Shown: positions 7,420 to 15,271 of the stretch, piece by piece
How positions within the stretch are numbered: position 1 is the first letter of the stretch
Layout: each line of letters opens with the position of its first letter
Assembly: GCA_964480695.1 (NCBI GenBank)
Contig: CAYZPO010000006.1
Span: 1-27,592, forward strand
Direction of reading: 5' to 3'
Length of the DNA stretch: 27,592 bases
DNA from: CAZDDW01 sp964480695
GTDB lineage: Bacteria; Patescibacteriota; Patescibacteriia; UBA9934; CAZDDW01
Translations under genes and position numbers: made by a program
Notes under the pieces: generated by a model
Seen by the model: the letters and a program-made list of their open reading frames with translations, nothing else
Told to the model about the DNA's origin: nothing
Database searches by the model: none

Positions 7420-7424
7420 ATTAG

Positions 7425-8210
7425 TTACCAATCACTATCTACTGGTTCCCAATCATTATAATCATCGAGATCCCAATCACTGGCCATCTCCCTAGCCATT
7501 TTCATATCACCAACCCTCTTACCTTTGATCTCCATAGCACTACTAGCTAAAGCATGATGAATCTCATAGTCTCGCACATCCTTCCCCTGAAACACGCCTG
7601 CTTTGATAAACGGACGCAACTTAACTAATGCATGGGCAACAGCTTGCCGCTCTTGAAATAGTTCCTCAGCATACTTACTATCCCAACCCATCATTTCTGG
7701 TCGATCCTGCTGCTGTAAGTCCAAATGATGTCCGGCCTCATGGGCTAAGATAAATATTCCAGCAGGAGTGGTTGGGTCACCAAGCAAAGCCGCGTCCCTA
7801 ATAGTTTTTCCATGAAGATAAAAACCAGATTGATCGTTGCGATCTATGCTACCCAAATAATAAACCTGGCAATCTGCAGGTAAACAAAACTCATGCTCCC
7901 CATCTGTTGTTTTCATTGAAAAATTACTAATTCTTTTCCAATCTGCACTTAAATCAGTACCAGGCCTTACGTAATTGGGGGCATGTCCAACTATTTCCTT
8001 AATCGAATCACGATCAACTGTACTCTGATCAAAAGTTACTTCAACCTGATCAGTTTTTATTTCCACTTTTCCATCTACACTTAAATCAACCTCAGCCAAC
8101 GGAGTACCCAGTCGCCCAATCTGTTCTTGATCAACTATCGGTTTCCATTCTTGTCCTTCAGATTTTTTATCTAAATACCCTTGGGAATCAATAGTGCGTC
8201 TTTCCGGCAT
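7425..8210 (-). CDS. Putative zinc metalloprotease with HEXXH motif
   Basis: This 261-residue protein has a clear zincin signature: ILAHEAGHHLD with HEAGH at 157-161. A downstream helix, EELFQERQAVAHALV, offers Glu182, Glu183 or Glu187 as the third zinc ligand of a gluzincin-like site. About 130 N-terminal residues are polar and acidic and resemble no domain I know. A pair of Cys (109 and 114) lies in the middle. There is no signal peptide or membrane segment, so it should act in the cytoplasm. It sits between ruvX and recO with one-base and five-base gaps, so it is co-expressed with recombination genes. Substrate unknown; an ImmA/IrrE-like regulatory protease is one possibility. Confidence 0.7.
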   Translation of the reverse strand: MPERRTIDSQGYLDKKSEGQEWKPIVDQEQIGRLGTPLAEVDLSVDGKVEIKTDQVEVTFDQSTVDRDSIKEIVGHAPNYVRPGTDLSADWKRISNFSMKTTDGEHEFCLPADCQVYYLGSIDRNDQSGFYLHGKTIRDAALLGDPTTPAGIFILAHEAGHHLDLQQQDRPEMMGWDSKYAEELFQERQAVAHALVKLRPFIKAGVFQGKDVRDYEIHHALASSAMEIKGKRVGDMKMAREMASDWDLDDYNDWEPVDSDW

Positions 8211-8211
8211 A

Positions 8212-8598
8212 TTATCTGTTTAGATACGCTTGCAAGATTAACATCGCGGCTAATGCGTCGTCCCCAGCTTCAGCCCCTTCTTCCCGCTGCAAACGAATAC
8301 TTTCGGCTGTGGTGTAGCGCTCATCTTCTTCGTGGACTGGGATCGATACGACTTGACGCAACTGTTCGATAAACTTTCTGGTTTTCTCCAGTTGCTCTGA
8401 GCCTGGTCCTTCAGTCGTGGACAACGGAACTCCAACCACAACTGCATCAACACCTTCAACATCGATCTTGGTTTTTAGTTCCTCGACCAAATGATCATGG
8501 TTTTTAATCACCTCCAGTGGCACAGCCACTCTGGACTCGTTATCACCAAAGGCTAATCCGATCCTTTTATCTCCGTAATCAATTCCAAGATACCTCAT
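8212..8598 (-). CDS. ruvX: RuvX/YqgF, RNase H-fold nuclease
   Basis: This 128-residue protein of the YqgF family opens with the RNase H-fold strand MRYLGIDYGDKRIGLAFGD, whose Asp7 is the first catalytic acid. It ends with the family signature GDDALAAMLILQAYL, which supplies the last acidic residues. A middle strand VDAVVVGVPLSTTEG follows the family pattern. Members process pre-16S rRNA 5' ends or resolve Holliday junctions. Its ATG overlaps the map stop by four bases (ATGA), so translation is coupled. Length is normal. Confidence 0.93.
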   Translation of the reverse strand: MRYLGIDYGDKRIGLAFGDNESRVAVPLEVIKNHDHLVEELKTKIDVEGVDAVVVGVPLSTTEGPGSEQLEKTRKFIEQLRQVVSIPVHEEDERYTTAESIRLQREEGAEAGDDALAAMLILQAYLNR

Positions 8599-9371
8599 AC
8601 TGGTAGTGGGGTTAGAATCTCTGGGCCTGACTCCAGAGCCACGACTGTAACTTCAAAATGAGCAGCTAATGAGCGATCTTTTGTAATCGCGGTCCAGTTA
8701 TCATCTCCGGTTTCAATTCGCCAATCACCAGCTGTAATCATGGGTTCAATAGCTAAACACATTCCTTCAGTGATCTTTGTTTTCGGAAAAGTCGGATCTG
8801 TAAAGTTTGGGACACGAGGATCTTCATGGACACTATGGCCGACCCCGTGACCAACAAGCTGCCGAACGATTCCGTAACCATGCGGGGCGATTGATTTTTC
8901 AACCGCATGTCCAATGTCTGAGATCTGGCCTCCGACACAAACTGAGGCAACAGCATCGAGCAAGGACTGTTTGGTAGCTGCCATCAATTTAGTCGCATCC
9001 TCTGAGACCTGTCCTACTGGAACCGTGACTGCCATATCAGTAAACAAGCCTTGGTACTCACACCCAAGATCCAAACCAATAATATCACCCTCCTGAAGCT
9101 CAACCGGACGATCTGCAGGACCATGTACCACCTCTTCGTTAACTGAAGCACAGAGCGAGCTTGGAAAAGCTACATCATCATGCGGTCCAGCAAAATTCAA
9201 GAACGAAGGCACACCACCTTTCTCACGAATCGCTTCCTCAGCAATTTTGTCGAGTTCATCAATTCTAACTCCTGGCTTCACGGCTTCCACAACCAAACCT
9301 AAGGCTCGTGACAGAATCCTGCCACCCTGACGCATCTTCTCAATTTCTTCAGCCGTTTTCTTAAGTGACAT
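8595..9371 (-). CDS. map: Methionine aminopeptidase type I
   Basis: Removes the initiator Met from nascent proteins. The pita-bread fold is complete in 258 residues and all five metal ligands are visible: Asp101 (GLDLGCEY), Asp112 (FTDMAV), His175 (VGHGVGHSVHEDP), Glu209 (CLAIEPM) and Glu240 (HFEVTV). It follows adk by 3 bases, the usual secY-adk-map order, but the next gene is ruvX rather than infA, so the rest of the alpha operon lies elsewhere. Confidence 0.97.
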   Translation of the reverse strand: MSLKKTAEEIEKMRQGGRILSRALGLVVEAVKPGVRIDELDKIAEEAIREKGGVPSFLNFAGPHDDVAFPSSLCASVNEEVVHGPADRPVELQEGDIIGLDLGCEYQGLFTDMAVTVPVGQVSEDATKLMAATKQSLLDAVASVCVGGQISDIGHAVEKSIAPHGYGIVRQLVGHGVGHSVHEDPRVPNFTDPTFPKTKITEGMCLAIEPMITAGDWRIETGDDNWTAITKDRSLAAHFEVTVVALESGPEILTPLPV

Positions 9372-9374
9372 AAA

Positions 9375-10007
9375 TTATAAATTCAAAGCTTGATGAACAC
9401 CCTGTTTAACTTCATCAATCGAAGGGTTGCCATCAATCTCAAGCAAAATTCCCATCTCACGAAAACGATCAACCATTGGTTCAGTGTCTTCACGATAGAT
9501 TCGCAAACGTTCTTTAATCGCTTCAGGTGTATCATCCTCTCGCTGGACAAGCTCACCACCACATTCACAAACACCTTCACTTGGTGGTGGACTAACTTCG
9601 ATATGATAGATCTTACGACAAGCCTTACAGATACGTCGACCACCCAAACGCCGAACAGATTCATTATCAGATAAAGTAATCAAAATCGCATGTGTGGGCT
9701 GATCAATTTTTAGATATTCTTTAACCTGATTCAGATTGCGAGGATAACCATCTAGAATGTAGCCTTGAGCAGCATCAGCTTCTTGGAGACGTTTAGCAAC
9801 CATGCGATCTGTCACATCGTCTGGAACTAACTTACCCTGATTAATATAACCCTTGGCTTCGCGACCGAGATCGGTTTCCTGACTCATTTCTTGGCGAAAC
9901 AGGTCGCCAGTACAAACAACGGGAATACCAAGCCGCTGAGCCAATCGTTCGGCCTGGGTCCCTTTCCCAGCCCCTTGCGGACCGATCATGATAATTTTAT
10001 ATGACAT
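9375..10007 (-). CDS. adk: Adenylate kinase with Cys-bearing LID
   Basis: Converts ATP and AMP to two ADP. This 210-residue protein has the P-loop GPQGAGKGT (9-17), the AMP-site stretch TGDLFRQ, GYILDGYPR (82-90), and a long-form LID (about 120-160). The LID carries CKAC (Cys127, Cys130) and CEC (Cys147, Cys149), a likely structural zinc site though the second pair has unusual spacing. It starts a new transcript: a terminator for secY ends just upstream, and an extended -10 promoter sits eight bases before the ATG. Confidence 0.96.
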   Translation of the reverse strand: MSYKIIMIGPQGAGKGTQAERLAQRLGIPVVCTGDLFRQEMSQETDLGREAKGYINQGKLVPDDVTDRMVAKRLQEADAAQGYILDGYPRNLNQVKEYLKIDQPTHAILITLSDNESVRRLGGRRICKACRKIYHIEVSPPPSEGVCECGGELVQREDDTPEAIKERLRIYREDTEPMVDRFREMGILLEIDGNPSIDEVKQGVHQALNL

Positions 10008-10015
10008 ATGGCGTT

Positions 10016-10024
10016 AGTATAGCA
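10016..10024 (-). promoter_or_regulatory. Extended -10 promoter of adk
   Basis: TGCTATACT on the minus strand is an extended -10 element (TG-n-TATACT). It ends exactly eight bases before the adk ATG, so the message should be leaderless or start at most two bases earlier. No convincing -35 is present, as expected for an extended -10 promoter. The plus-strand 65-codon gene has the same TATACT-N8-ATG arrangement. Confidence 0.6.
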
Positions 10025-10040
10025 GAGGATCAGAGGATCG

Positions 10041-10063
10041 AAAAGCGAGGTCTCAGACCCCGC
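10041..10063 (-). terminator. Terminator after secY
   Basis: On the minus strand GCGGGGTC pairs with GACCTCGC (one G-U pair) around TGA, followed by TTTTC. It lies 33 bases after the secY stop and separates the ribosomal-protein operon from adk. Confidence 0.7.
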
Positions 10064-10095
10064 ACTTTGTACTTCGCATTTTATACTTGCAGGGT

Positions 10096-11361
10096 CTAGT
10101 AATCGTATTCTCGCATTGAAATCTGTCCTTCAATCTGCTTAATCACATCAATAATCACAGAAACCACAATCAGGATTGAAGTTCCTCCAACCACTAACTG
10201 AGCTGTACCGGTCATCTGTTGGACGATCAAAGGCAAAACAGCAATCAAGGCTAAGAAGGTCGCTCCGGCAAACAGGATACGACTTGAAACCCAGCTCAAG
10301 AACTCAGCTGTTGGTGTACCTGGTCGAATCCCAGGAATAAAACCGCCTTGCTTTTGCAGATTCTCAGCAATCCGATCTGGATGAAAAATAACTGCTGTAT
10401 AGAAGTAAGTAAATCCAAAAACCATGACAAAATAAGTGATTCCATAGAAAAGCTGATTCTGGAAAATCTGATTAATCCAGACTGCTGCATTTTGTAAAAA
10501 CTCACTTTGTGCAGCCATGAAAAACTGAGCCACCATGGTTGGAAACAAAACAATTGAAATAGCAAAGATAATCGGGATCACTCCAGCCATATTAACTCGC
10601 AACGGCAAGAAGGAAGATTGTCCACCAACAGAACGACTACCACGCAAACGACGAGCGTACTGTACAGGAATGTTGCGTTGTCCTTCGTTCATCACCACAA
10701 CTGCCACAATAGTGAAGATAGTAATTGCAGCAAACAAAATCATTGTAAACAACTCAGCCTTATCAAAAGTAACAAAAGTTCGTTGGAAGAAACTTGGTAA
10801 ACCAGCAATAATACCAGCAAAAATCATTAAAGAAATTCCATTTCCAATCTTACGTTCTGAAATCAACTCTCCCAACCACATTAAGAAAACTGTTCCTGCA
10901 GTCATCACAGTCATGGTTACAAGCAAAGTATAACCTTCAATAGAAAATCCCATACCACCAGCCTGTTGAGTAAACAAAGCGATCAGACCATAAGACTGCA
11001 AAATCGCCAAAGGCACAGTTGAATATCGAGTCCATTGATTAATCTTACTTCGTCCAGATTCTTCTTTTTGCATCTCTTCAAGTTTCGGAACGATCATGGC
11101 TAACAACTGGAAAATAATCGAGGCCGTGATATACGGGGCTACACCCAAAGCAACTATAGAAAAATTATCCATGGTTCCACCAGCAAAGATATTTAACAGA
11201 CCAAAAAACTGGTTATTTTCGAACAGGCTGGACAAAGCACTGGCATCAACACCAGGAACTGGAATATGAGCAGCTAGACGAAAAAGAACCAGCATTGATA
11301 AAACAAACAAGATGCTGTTTCGAAGATCTTTAATTTTAAAGATTTTTTTAAACGAAAGCAT
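10096..11361 (-). CDS. secY: SecY, protein-translocation channel
   Basis: Main channel subunit of the Sec translocon in the cytoplasmic membrane. Its 421 residues contain about ten hydrophobic helices. Recognisable elements are the N-terminal RNSILFVLSMLVLFRLAAHIPVPGVD, the plug-region serine/glycine-rich segment after it, the ALGVAPYITASIIFQLL helix, and the cytosolic loop with RRLRGSRSVGGQSSFLPLRVN that contacts the ribosome. Length and order are normal. It is six bases after rplO and ends the operon at a terminator. Confidence 0.97.
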   Translation of the reverse strand: MLSFKKIFKIKDLRNSILFVLSMLVLFRLAAHIPVPGVDASALSSLFENNQFFGLLNIFAGGTMDNFSIVALGVAPYITASIIFQLLAMIVPKLEEMQKEESGRSKINQWTRYSTVPLAILQSYGLIALFTQQAGGMGFSIEGYTLLVTMTVMTAGTVFLMWLGELISERKIGNGISLMIFAGIIAGLPSFFQRTFVTFDKAELFTMILFAAITIFTIVAVVVMNEGQRNIPVQYARRLRGSRSVGGQSSFLPLRVNMAGVIPIIFAISIVLFPTMVAQFFMAAQSEFLQNAAVWINQIFQNQLFYGITYFVMVFGFTYFYTAVIFHPDRIAENLQKQGGFIPGIRPGTPTAEFLSWVSSRILFAGATFLALIAVLPLIVQQMTGTAQLVVGGTSILIVVSVIIDVIKQIEGQISMREYDY

Positions 11362-11367
11362 AGCCGT

Positions 11368-11814
11368 TTAGGCAGTCTTGATACCACCTCCTGCTTTTTC
11401 GATTTTAGTTTTAGCAACTTCTGAAACTTTACAGTCCTTAATATCTATTCTAACTGAAATCTCACCATTTCCCAAGACCTTGACTCCATTCTTGGTAGTA
11501 TCGATCAATCCTTTTTGAAGCAGAACCTTTGGGGTAACCAAATCACCGTCAGCAAAATTCTTAGCCAAATCACTAACATTAACGTTCTCCAGTTTAGGAT
11601 GAGGACTCTTAAATCCGCGCTTCTTAGGGATATTCAACATAACCTGACGCAAACCTTTCTTTTTCAAACCAGACTTACCACCAGAACGAGAGCGCTGCCC
11701 TTTCATTCCTCGACCAGAATACTTACCTTTAGAAGACCAACCACGACCAACACGTTTGCGGCCTTTAGTTGCTCCTTTAGCAGGTTTCAAATTGTGTAAT
11801 GTTAGTTCTGACAT
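11368..11814 (-). CDS. rplO: Ribosomal protein L15 (uL15)
   Basis: Late-assembly protein of the 50S subunit. The 148 residues begin with the family pattern LHNLKPAKGATKGRKRVGRG and carry the basic Gly/Arg-rich RNA-binding extension with KGQRSRSGG. A typical C-terminal domain ends KIEKAGGGIKTA. It starts three bases after rpsE; the gene for L30, which usually lies between them, is missing. Confidence 0.97.
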   Translation of the reverse strand: MSELTLHNLKPAKGATKGRKRVGRGWSSKGKYSGRGMKGQRSRSGGKSGLKKKGLRQVMLNIPKKRGFKSPHPKLENVNVSDLAKNFADGDLVTPKVLLQKGLIDTTKNGVKVLGNGEISVRIDIKDCKVSEVAKTKIEKAGGGIKTA

Positions 11815-11817
11815 ACT

Positions 11818-12507
11818 TTATTTTTTCTCAGCCGCTTTCTTGGTAGCAGGTTTCTTGGCCGGAGCCTTTTTAGCCACAGGCTTTTTAGCTGCTGGTTTCT
11901 TGGTATCAACTTTTTTCTCTGCTGCCTTCTTTGCTTTCTTGGCATCAGCTTTCTGCTTGTCAGTAGTTACACCTTCTGGTACGCGCAGTTCTCGCAAAGC
12001 TTCCAAAGTAGCCTTAGCAATGTTGATCTTGTTATTTGATCCTAAAATCTTGCTTGAAGCATTAGGTACTCCGCCCAGTTCTAACAGCATCCGCATGGCT
12101 CCACCAGACTTCAATCCAGTTCCACGAGGCGCTGGTTTCAATAGAACCTTAGCTGCTCCAAACTTTTTATTAATAGCATGAGGAAAAGTTCCGTCAATCA
12201 GTGGAATATTAACAATATTTTTCTTGGCCTGACGCAAGGCCTTATCAACCGCAATGGCCACGTCAGCTCCTTTAGCTAACCCAAGACCAACACGACCCTT
12301 TTTATCACCGATCACTAGGCAGCAGCGAAAACGCATTCGTTTTCCACCAGCAGTCACTCGAGTAACTCGAGCTAGATCAAGAATTTTCTGTTCAAACTCT
12401 TTGGGTTCGCGCTTTTTAAAACGGCCACGTCCTTTACCTTTACCACGAGGTTTGAAACTCTTTTTGCCTCCTCCTGGCTTAGTTGTCTTTTTCTGTTCTT
12501 CTGCCAT
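11818..12507 (-). CDS. rpsE: Ribosomal protein S5 (uS5) with basic N- and C-terminal extensions
   Basis: Decoding-accuracy protein of the 30S subunit. The core (about 36-182) has the dsRBD-like stretch KILDLARVTRVTAGGKRMRF, then GVGLGLAKG-type and GGAMRMLLELGGV motifs. Residues 1-35 are rich in Lys, Gly and Arg. A 47-residue tail (183-229) consists of repeated AKKP/AAKK units, much like the L22 tail of the same operon. Total length 229, against about 165 for the E. coli protein. The tail is likely disordered and binds rRNA. Confidence 0.96.
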   Translation of the reverse strand: MAEEQKKTTKPGGGKKSFKPRGKGKGRGRFKKREPKEFEQKILDLARVTRVTAGGKRMRFRCCLVIGDKKGRVGLGLAKGADVAIAVDKALRQAKKNIVNIPLIDGTFPHAINKKFGAAKVLLKPAPRGTGLKSGGAMRMLLELGGVPNASSKILGSNNKINIAKATLEALRELRVPEGVTTDKQKADAKKAKKAAEKKVDTKKPAAKKPVAKKAPAKKPATKKAAEKK

Positions 12508-12509
12508 AT

Positions 12510-12878
12510 TTAAAATTCAAGTCCGGCTTCGCGAGCTCCGTCAGCCAGAGCTTTCACGCGACCGTGATATTTATAACTTCGTCGATCAAAAACCGCTTTC
12601 TTGATTCCACCGTCAACGGCTTTTTTTCCAACCAACATTCCAACAGCCTGAGCAATCTCAACTGGTTTCTTTCCTTTTTTATCAGCCTCTGTCACCTCTT
12701 TATCTGATGCACTAAACAAAGTTTTACCAGCCTGATCATCAATCAACTGGGCTGAAATGTGAGTCAGACTTCGAAAAACTACTAAACGTGGGCTGGCTTT
12801 GGTACCTGAAACTTTAGCCCGAACCTTGTTCTGACGACGCTTGGCAGTAGCTCGTTTTTTCAAAATATTCTTAATCAT
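12510..12878 (-). CDS. rplR: Ribosomal protein L18 (uL18)
   Basis: 5S rRNA-binding protein of the central protuberance. Starting at the ATG at 12878 (TAATATG overlap context with rplF) it has 122 residues: a Lys/Arg-rich N-terminus, then SPRLVVFRSLTHISAQLIDDQ, and the C-terminal FDRRSYKYHGRVKALADGAR signature. Upstream in-frame codons fall inside rplF and are not conserved, so the shorter start is chosen. Confidence 0.96.
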   Translation of the reverse strand: MIKNILKKRATAKRRQNKVRAKVSGTKASPRLVVFRSLTHISAQLIDDQAGKTLFSASDKEVTEADKKGKKPVEIAQAVGMLVGKKAVDGGIKKAVFDRRSYKYHGRVKALADGAREAGLEF

Positions 12879-12879
12879 A

Positions 12880-13437
12880 TTATTCAGCCGTCTTAGCAGC
12901 TTTACCAGCTTTACGACGGATAACCTCATCAACGTACTTAATCCCTTTGCCTTTATAAGGCTCTGGTTTACGAATCTTGCGCATCTCAGCCGCTAATTTT
13001 CCTACCAGCTGTCGATCAATTCCGCTCACAGTCACCACATTCTTTTCAATTTTCACCTCAATCCCTTCTGGAATCTTGAATTCTACTGGATGCGAATAGC
13101 CAACCTCGAAAACTACATCCTTGCCTTTCATGTTCACCTTGTAACCAACTCCTACTACTTCCAATGATTTGGAAAATCCTTCAGTAACGCCCTGAACCAT
13201 ATTAGCCACCAAAGCTCGAGTGGTTCCCCACATGGCTGCAGCCTCTTTATCGTCTTCAATTACTGACTTTACCTCAATAATTTTTTCTCCATCAGTTTCA
13301 ACAACAGCAACCTTAGACTTAGGATGAATCTCCATCTGCAAGACACCTTTAGGCCCCTTAACCTCAATCTGAGCGTCAGTAATTTTCACTTCAACACCTT
13401 CAGGAATGGCAATCGGTTTTTTTCCAATACGTGACAT
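12880..13437 (-). CDS. rplF: Ribosomal protein L6 (uL6)
   Basis: 50S protein near the factor-binding site. The 185 residues start MSRIGKKPIAIPEGV, contain the two repeated alpha-beta domains, and carry the L6 signature RKPEPYKGKGIKYVDEVIRRKAGK at the end. Length is normal. It is five bases after rpsH and one base before rplR. Confidence 0.97.
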   Translation of the reverse strand: MSRIGKKPIAIPEGVEVKITDAQIEVKGPKGVLQMEIHPKSKVAVVETDGEKIIEVKSVIEDDKEAAAMWGTTRALVANMVQGVTEGFSKSLEVVGVGYKVNMKGKDVVFEVGYSHPVEFKIPEGIEVKIEKNVVTVSGIDRQLVGKLAAEMRKIRKPEPYKGKGIKYVDEVIRRKAGKAAKTAE

Positions 13438-13442
13438 AAGTC

Positions 13443-13835
13443 TTAGTACACTTCACAAATTACTTCCCCACCCAAATGTCGCTTGCGGGCATCTTTATTA
13501 GTCATCAATCCGTTTGGTGTAGAAACAACAGCGATTCCCATGTCTGAAAGAACACGCGGCAATTCATTATGCTTAGCGTAGACTCGTCGACCTGGTTTAC
13601 TAATTCGGGCCAGTTTCTTAATCACGGTCTGACCATCTTTATAATTCAACTCAATCCGCAACTGATCAAAGCGTCCCTCATTGGTTTTTTCTACCTTCCC
13701 AACATAACCTTCCTTTTCTAAAATCTTAGCTAAGCTAAATTTGATAGTTGAGTACGGTAAAACGATCTCAGGCTTTTTCACGGCCGAAGCGTTACGAATA
13801 CGAGTTAACATGTCTGAAATTGGATCTGTCATCAT
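13443..13835 (-). CDS. rpsH: Ribosomal protein S8 (uS8)
   Basis: Binds the central domain of 16S rRNA early in 30S assembly. The 130 residues start MMTDPISDMLTRIRNA and contain the conserved ending STPNGLMTNKDARKRHLGGEVICEVY. Two ATG codons are adjacent (13835 and 13832); the first stands in the TAATATG hinge after rpsN and is preferred. In E. coli S8 represses the spc operon; no matching site was identified here. Confidence 0.97.
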   Translation of the reverse strand: MMTDPISDMLTRIRNASAVKKPEIVLPYSTIKFSLAKILEKEGYVGKVEKTNEGRFDQLRIELNYKDGQTVIKKLARISKPGRRVYAKHNELPRVLSDMGIAVVSTPNGLMTNKDARKRHLGGEVICEVY

Positions 13836-13836
13836 A

Positions 13837-14022
13837 TTACCAGCTTGATTTCTTTATTCCTGGAATCTGGCCTTTATTAGCAAGTTCCCGAAAGCAGATA
13901 CGGCACAACTTAAAGTCACGCATGTAACCACGTGCTCGGCCACAACGCCAACAACGTCGTACAGTTCGAGTAGAGTACTTTGGTTTTCGATTTGACTTGG
14001 CGATTTGATTTGCTGTTGCCAT
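13837..14022 (-). CDS. rpsN: Ribosomal protein S14, zinc-binding type (uS14)
   Basis: Short 61-residue S14 of the C+ type. It has CWRC (Cys24, Cys27) and CRIC (Cys40, Cys43), which should hold one zinc ion, and ends with GQIPGIKKSSW as usual. It assembles into the 30S head. Start and stop each join the neighbouring genes through a one-base TAATATG junction. Confidence 0.97.
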   Translation of the reverse strand: MATANQIAKSNRKPKYSTRTVRRCWRCGRARGYMRDFKLCRICFRELANKGQIPGIKKSSW

Positions 14023-14023
14023 A

Positions 14024-14569
14024 TTAAACTTCTTTTTTAAATGGGAAACCTAATTTTTTAAACATACTTAGTCCCTGTTCTCGATTATCAGCTGTAGTCG
14101 TGATGTTTATCTCAAGACCATGTAGAGTCTCGATTTCATCTGAACGAATTTCAGGAAAAGCTACGTGTTCTTTAAATCCATAGGAAAAGTTGCCGTTCTT
14201 ATCAATCGCTTTTGGACCAATTCCACGAAAGTCAGAAACACGAGGGAAGGTAACGTTAACCAGTTTATCCATAAAATCCCACATCTGCTGACCGCGCAAA
14301 GTAACCTTCATTCCGATAATCATTCCTTCACGGATCTTGAATCCAGCAATTGATTTGCGTGCCTTAGTCTTAACCGGTTTTTGTCCAGAAATTCGGTTCA
14401 GGGTATCTTCTATCACTTCCACGTACTTACTATCTTTAGCCCGTTCTCCAAGGCCAACGTTCAAAGTAACTTTCTCGATCTTAGGCACAGCCATGATATT
14501 GGCAATCTTAAACTCTTCCTTTAAAGCAGGAACAACGTCTTTAGTAAATTGTTCTTTTAATGTTGCCAT
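14024..14569 (-). CDS. rplE: Ribosomal protein L5 (uL5)
   Basis: 5S rRNA-binding protein at the subunit bridge. Using the ATG at 14569 gives 181 residues, starting MATLKEQFTKDVVPALKEEF. It contains the family pattern KVTLNVGLGE and the SDFRGIGPKAIDKNGNFSYG stretch, ending with a helix rich in basic residues. A slightly longer frame would overlap rplX and is not needed. Confidence 0.97.
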   Translation of the reverse strand: MATLKEQFTKDVVPALKEEFKIANIMAVPKIEKVTLNVGLGERAKDSKYVEVIEDTLNRISGQKPVKTKARKSIAGFKIREGMIIGMKVTLRGQQMWDFMDKLVNVTFPRVSDFRGIGPKAIDKNGNFSYGFKEHVAFPEIRSDEIETLHGLEINITTTADNREQGLSMFKKLGFPFKKEV

Positions 14570-14570
14570 A

Positions 14571-14894
14571 TTATTCAATGTCTTCTACTGAACCTTTAGA
14601 ACGAATTACTCGGATTTTCTTTTTCTGACCATCAGTTTCTAAAATTTTATATCCGACTCGTCCGGTCTTACCACTTTTTGGAGAAACTAACTGAACGTTA
14701 GAAGCCTGAATCGGAGCTGGAAACTGAATCTTTTGTCCAGCCTGGCCCCGCTGTCCACGCAAGTGTCGGGTAGCTAAATTCAATCCTTCAACAACCACTT
14801 TTCCCATCTTAGGAAAAACCTGAATCACCTTACCTTCCTTACCCTTATCTTTCCCAACCATGATTTTTACTTTGTCACCAGTTTTAATCTTCAT
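14571..14894 (-). CDS. rplX: Ribosomal protein L24 (uL24)
   Basis: Early 50S assembly initiator. The 107 residues contain a KOW motif: KIKTGDKVKIMVGKDKGKEG, then GKVVVEGLNLATRHLR. Length is normal. It starts four bases after rplN in an ATATATG context and joins rplE by a one-base gap. Confidence 0.96.
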   Translation of the reverse strand: MKIKTGDKVKIMVGKDKGKEGKVIQVFPKMGKVVVEGLNLATRHLRGQRGQAGQKIQFPAPIQASNVQLVSPKSGKTGRVGYKILETDGQKKKIRVIRSKGSVEDIE

Positions 14895-14898
14895 ATAT

Positions 14899-15270
14899 TT
14901 AAAGCACCTCTGGGGCCAAAGAAATTATTTTGTTATAACCAAGAGCGCGCAGTTCTCGAGCGACCGGTCCAAAAATTCGGGTTCCTCGTGGCTCCTTGGT
15001 TTTTCTTTCGATAATCACACAAGCATTCTCATCAAAACGAACATAAGATCCATCTTTACGGCGAGCTCCTTTTTTAGAGCGCACAATCACTGCATGAACA
15101 ACATCACCCTTTTTCACAGTTGAGTGCGGCACGGCCTCTTTCACTGTTGCTGTAACCACATCACCAATAACCGCATAACGCTTTTTATAACCACCTAGAA
15201 CTCGAATAACCTTCAGGCGCTTTGCCCCGGTGTTGTCTGCTGATTTCAGTTGTGATTCATTCTGAACCAT
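14899..15270 (-). CDS. rplN: Ribosomal protein L14 (uL14)
   Basis: 50S protein at the inter-subunit face. The 123 residues begin MVQNESQLKSADNTGAKRLK and carry the signature with RKDGSYVRFDENACVII, ending GYNKIISLAPEVL. Exact family length. The start sits in the TAATATG hinge after rpsQ. Confidence 0.97.
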   Translation of the reverse strand: MVQNESQLKSADNTGAKRLKVIRVLGGYKKRYAVIGDVVTATVKEAVPHSTVKKGDVVHAVIVRSKKGARRKDGSYVRFDENACVIIERKTKEPRGTRIFGPVARELRALGYNKIISLAPEVL

Positions 15271-15271
15271 A

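Noticed and set aside
6420..7431. Extra 12 bases at the start of recO from a TTG
   Set aside because: It overlaps the upstream stop; the ATG at 7419 has the usual TAATATG context and the conserved N-terminus.
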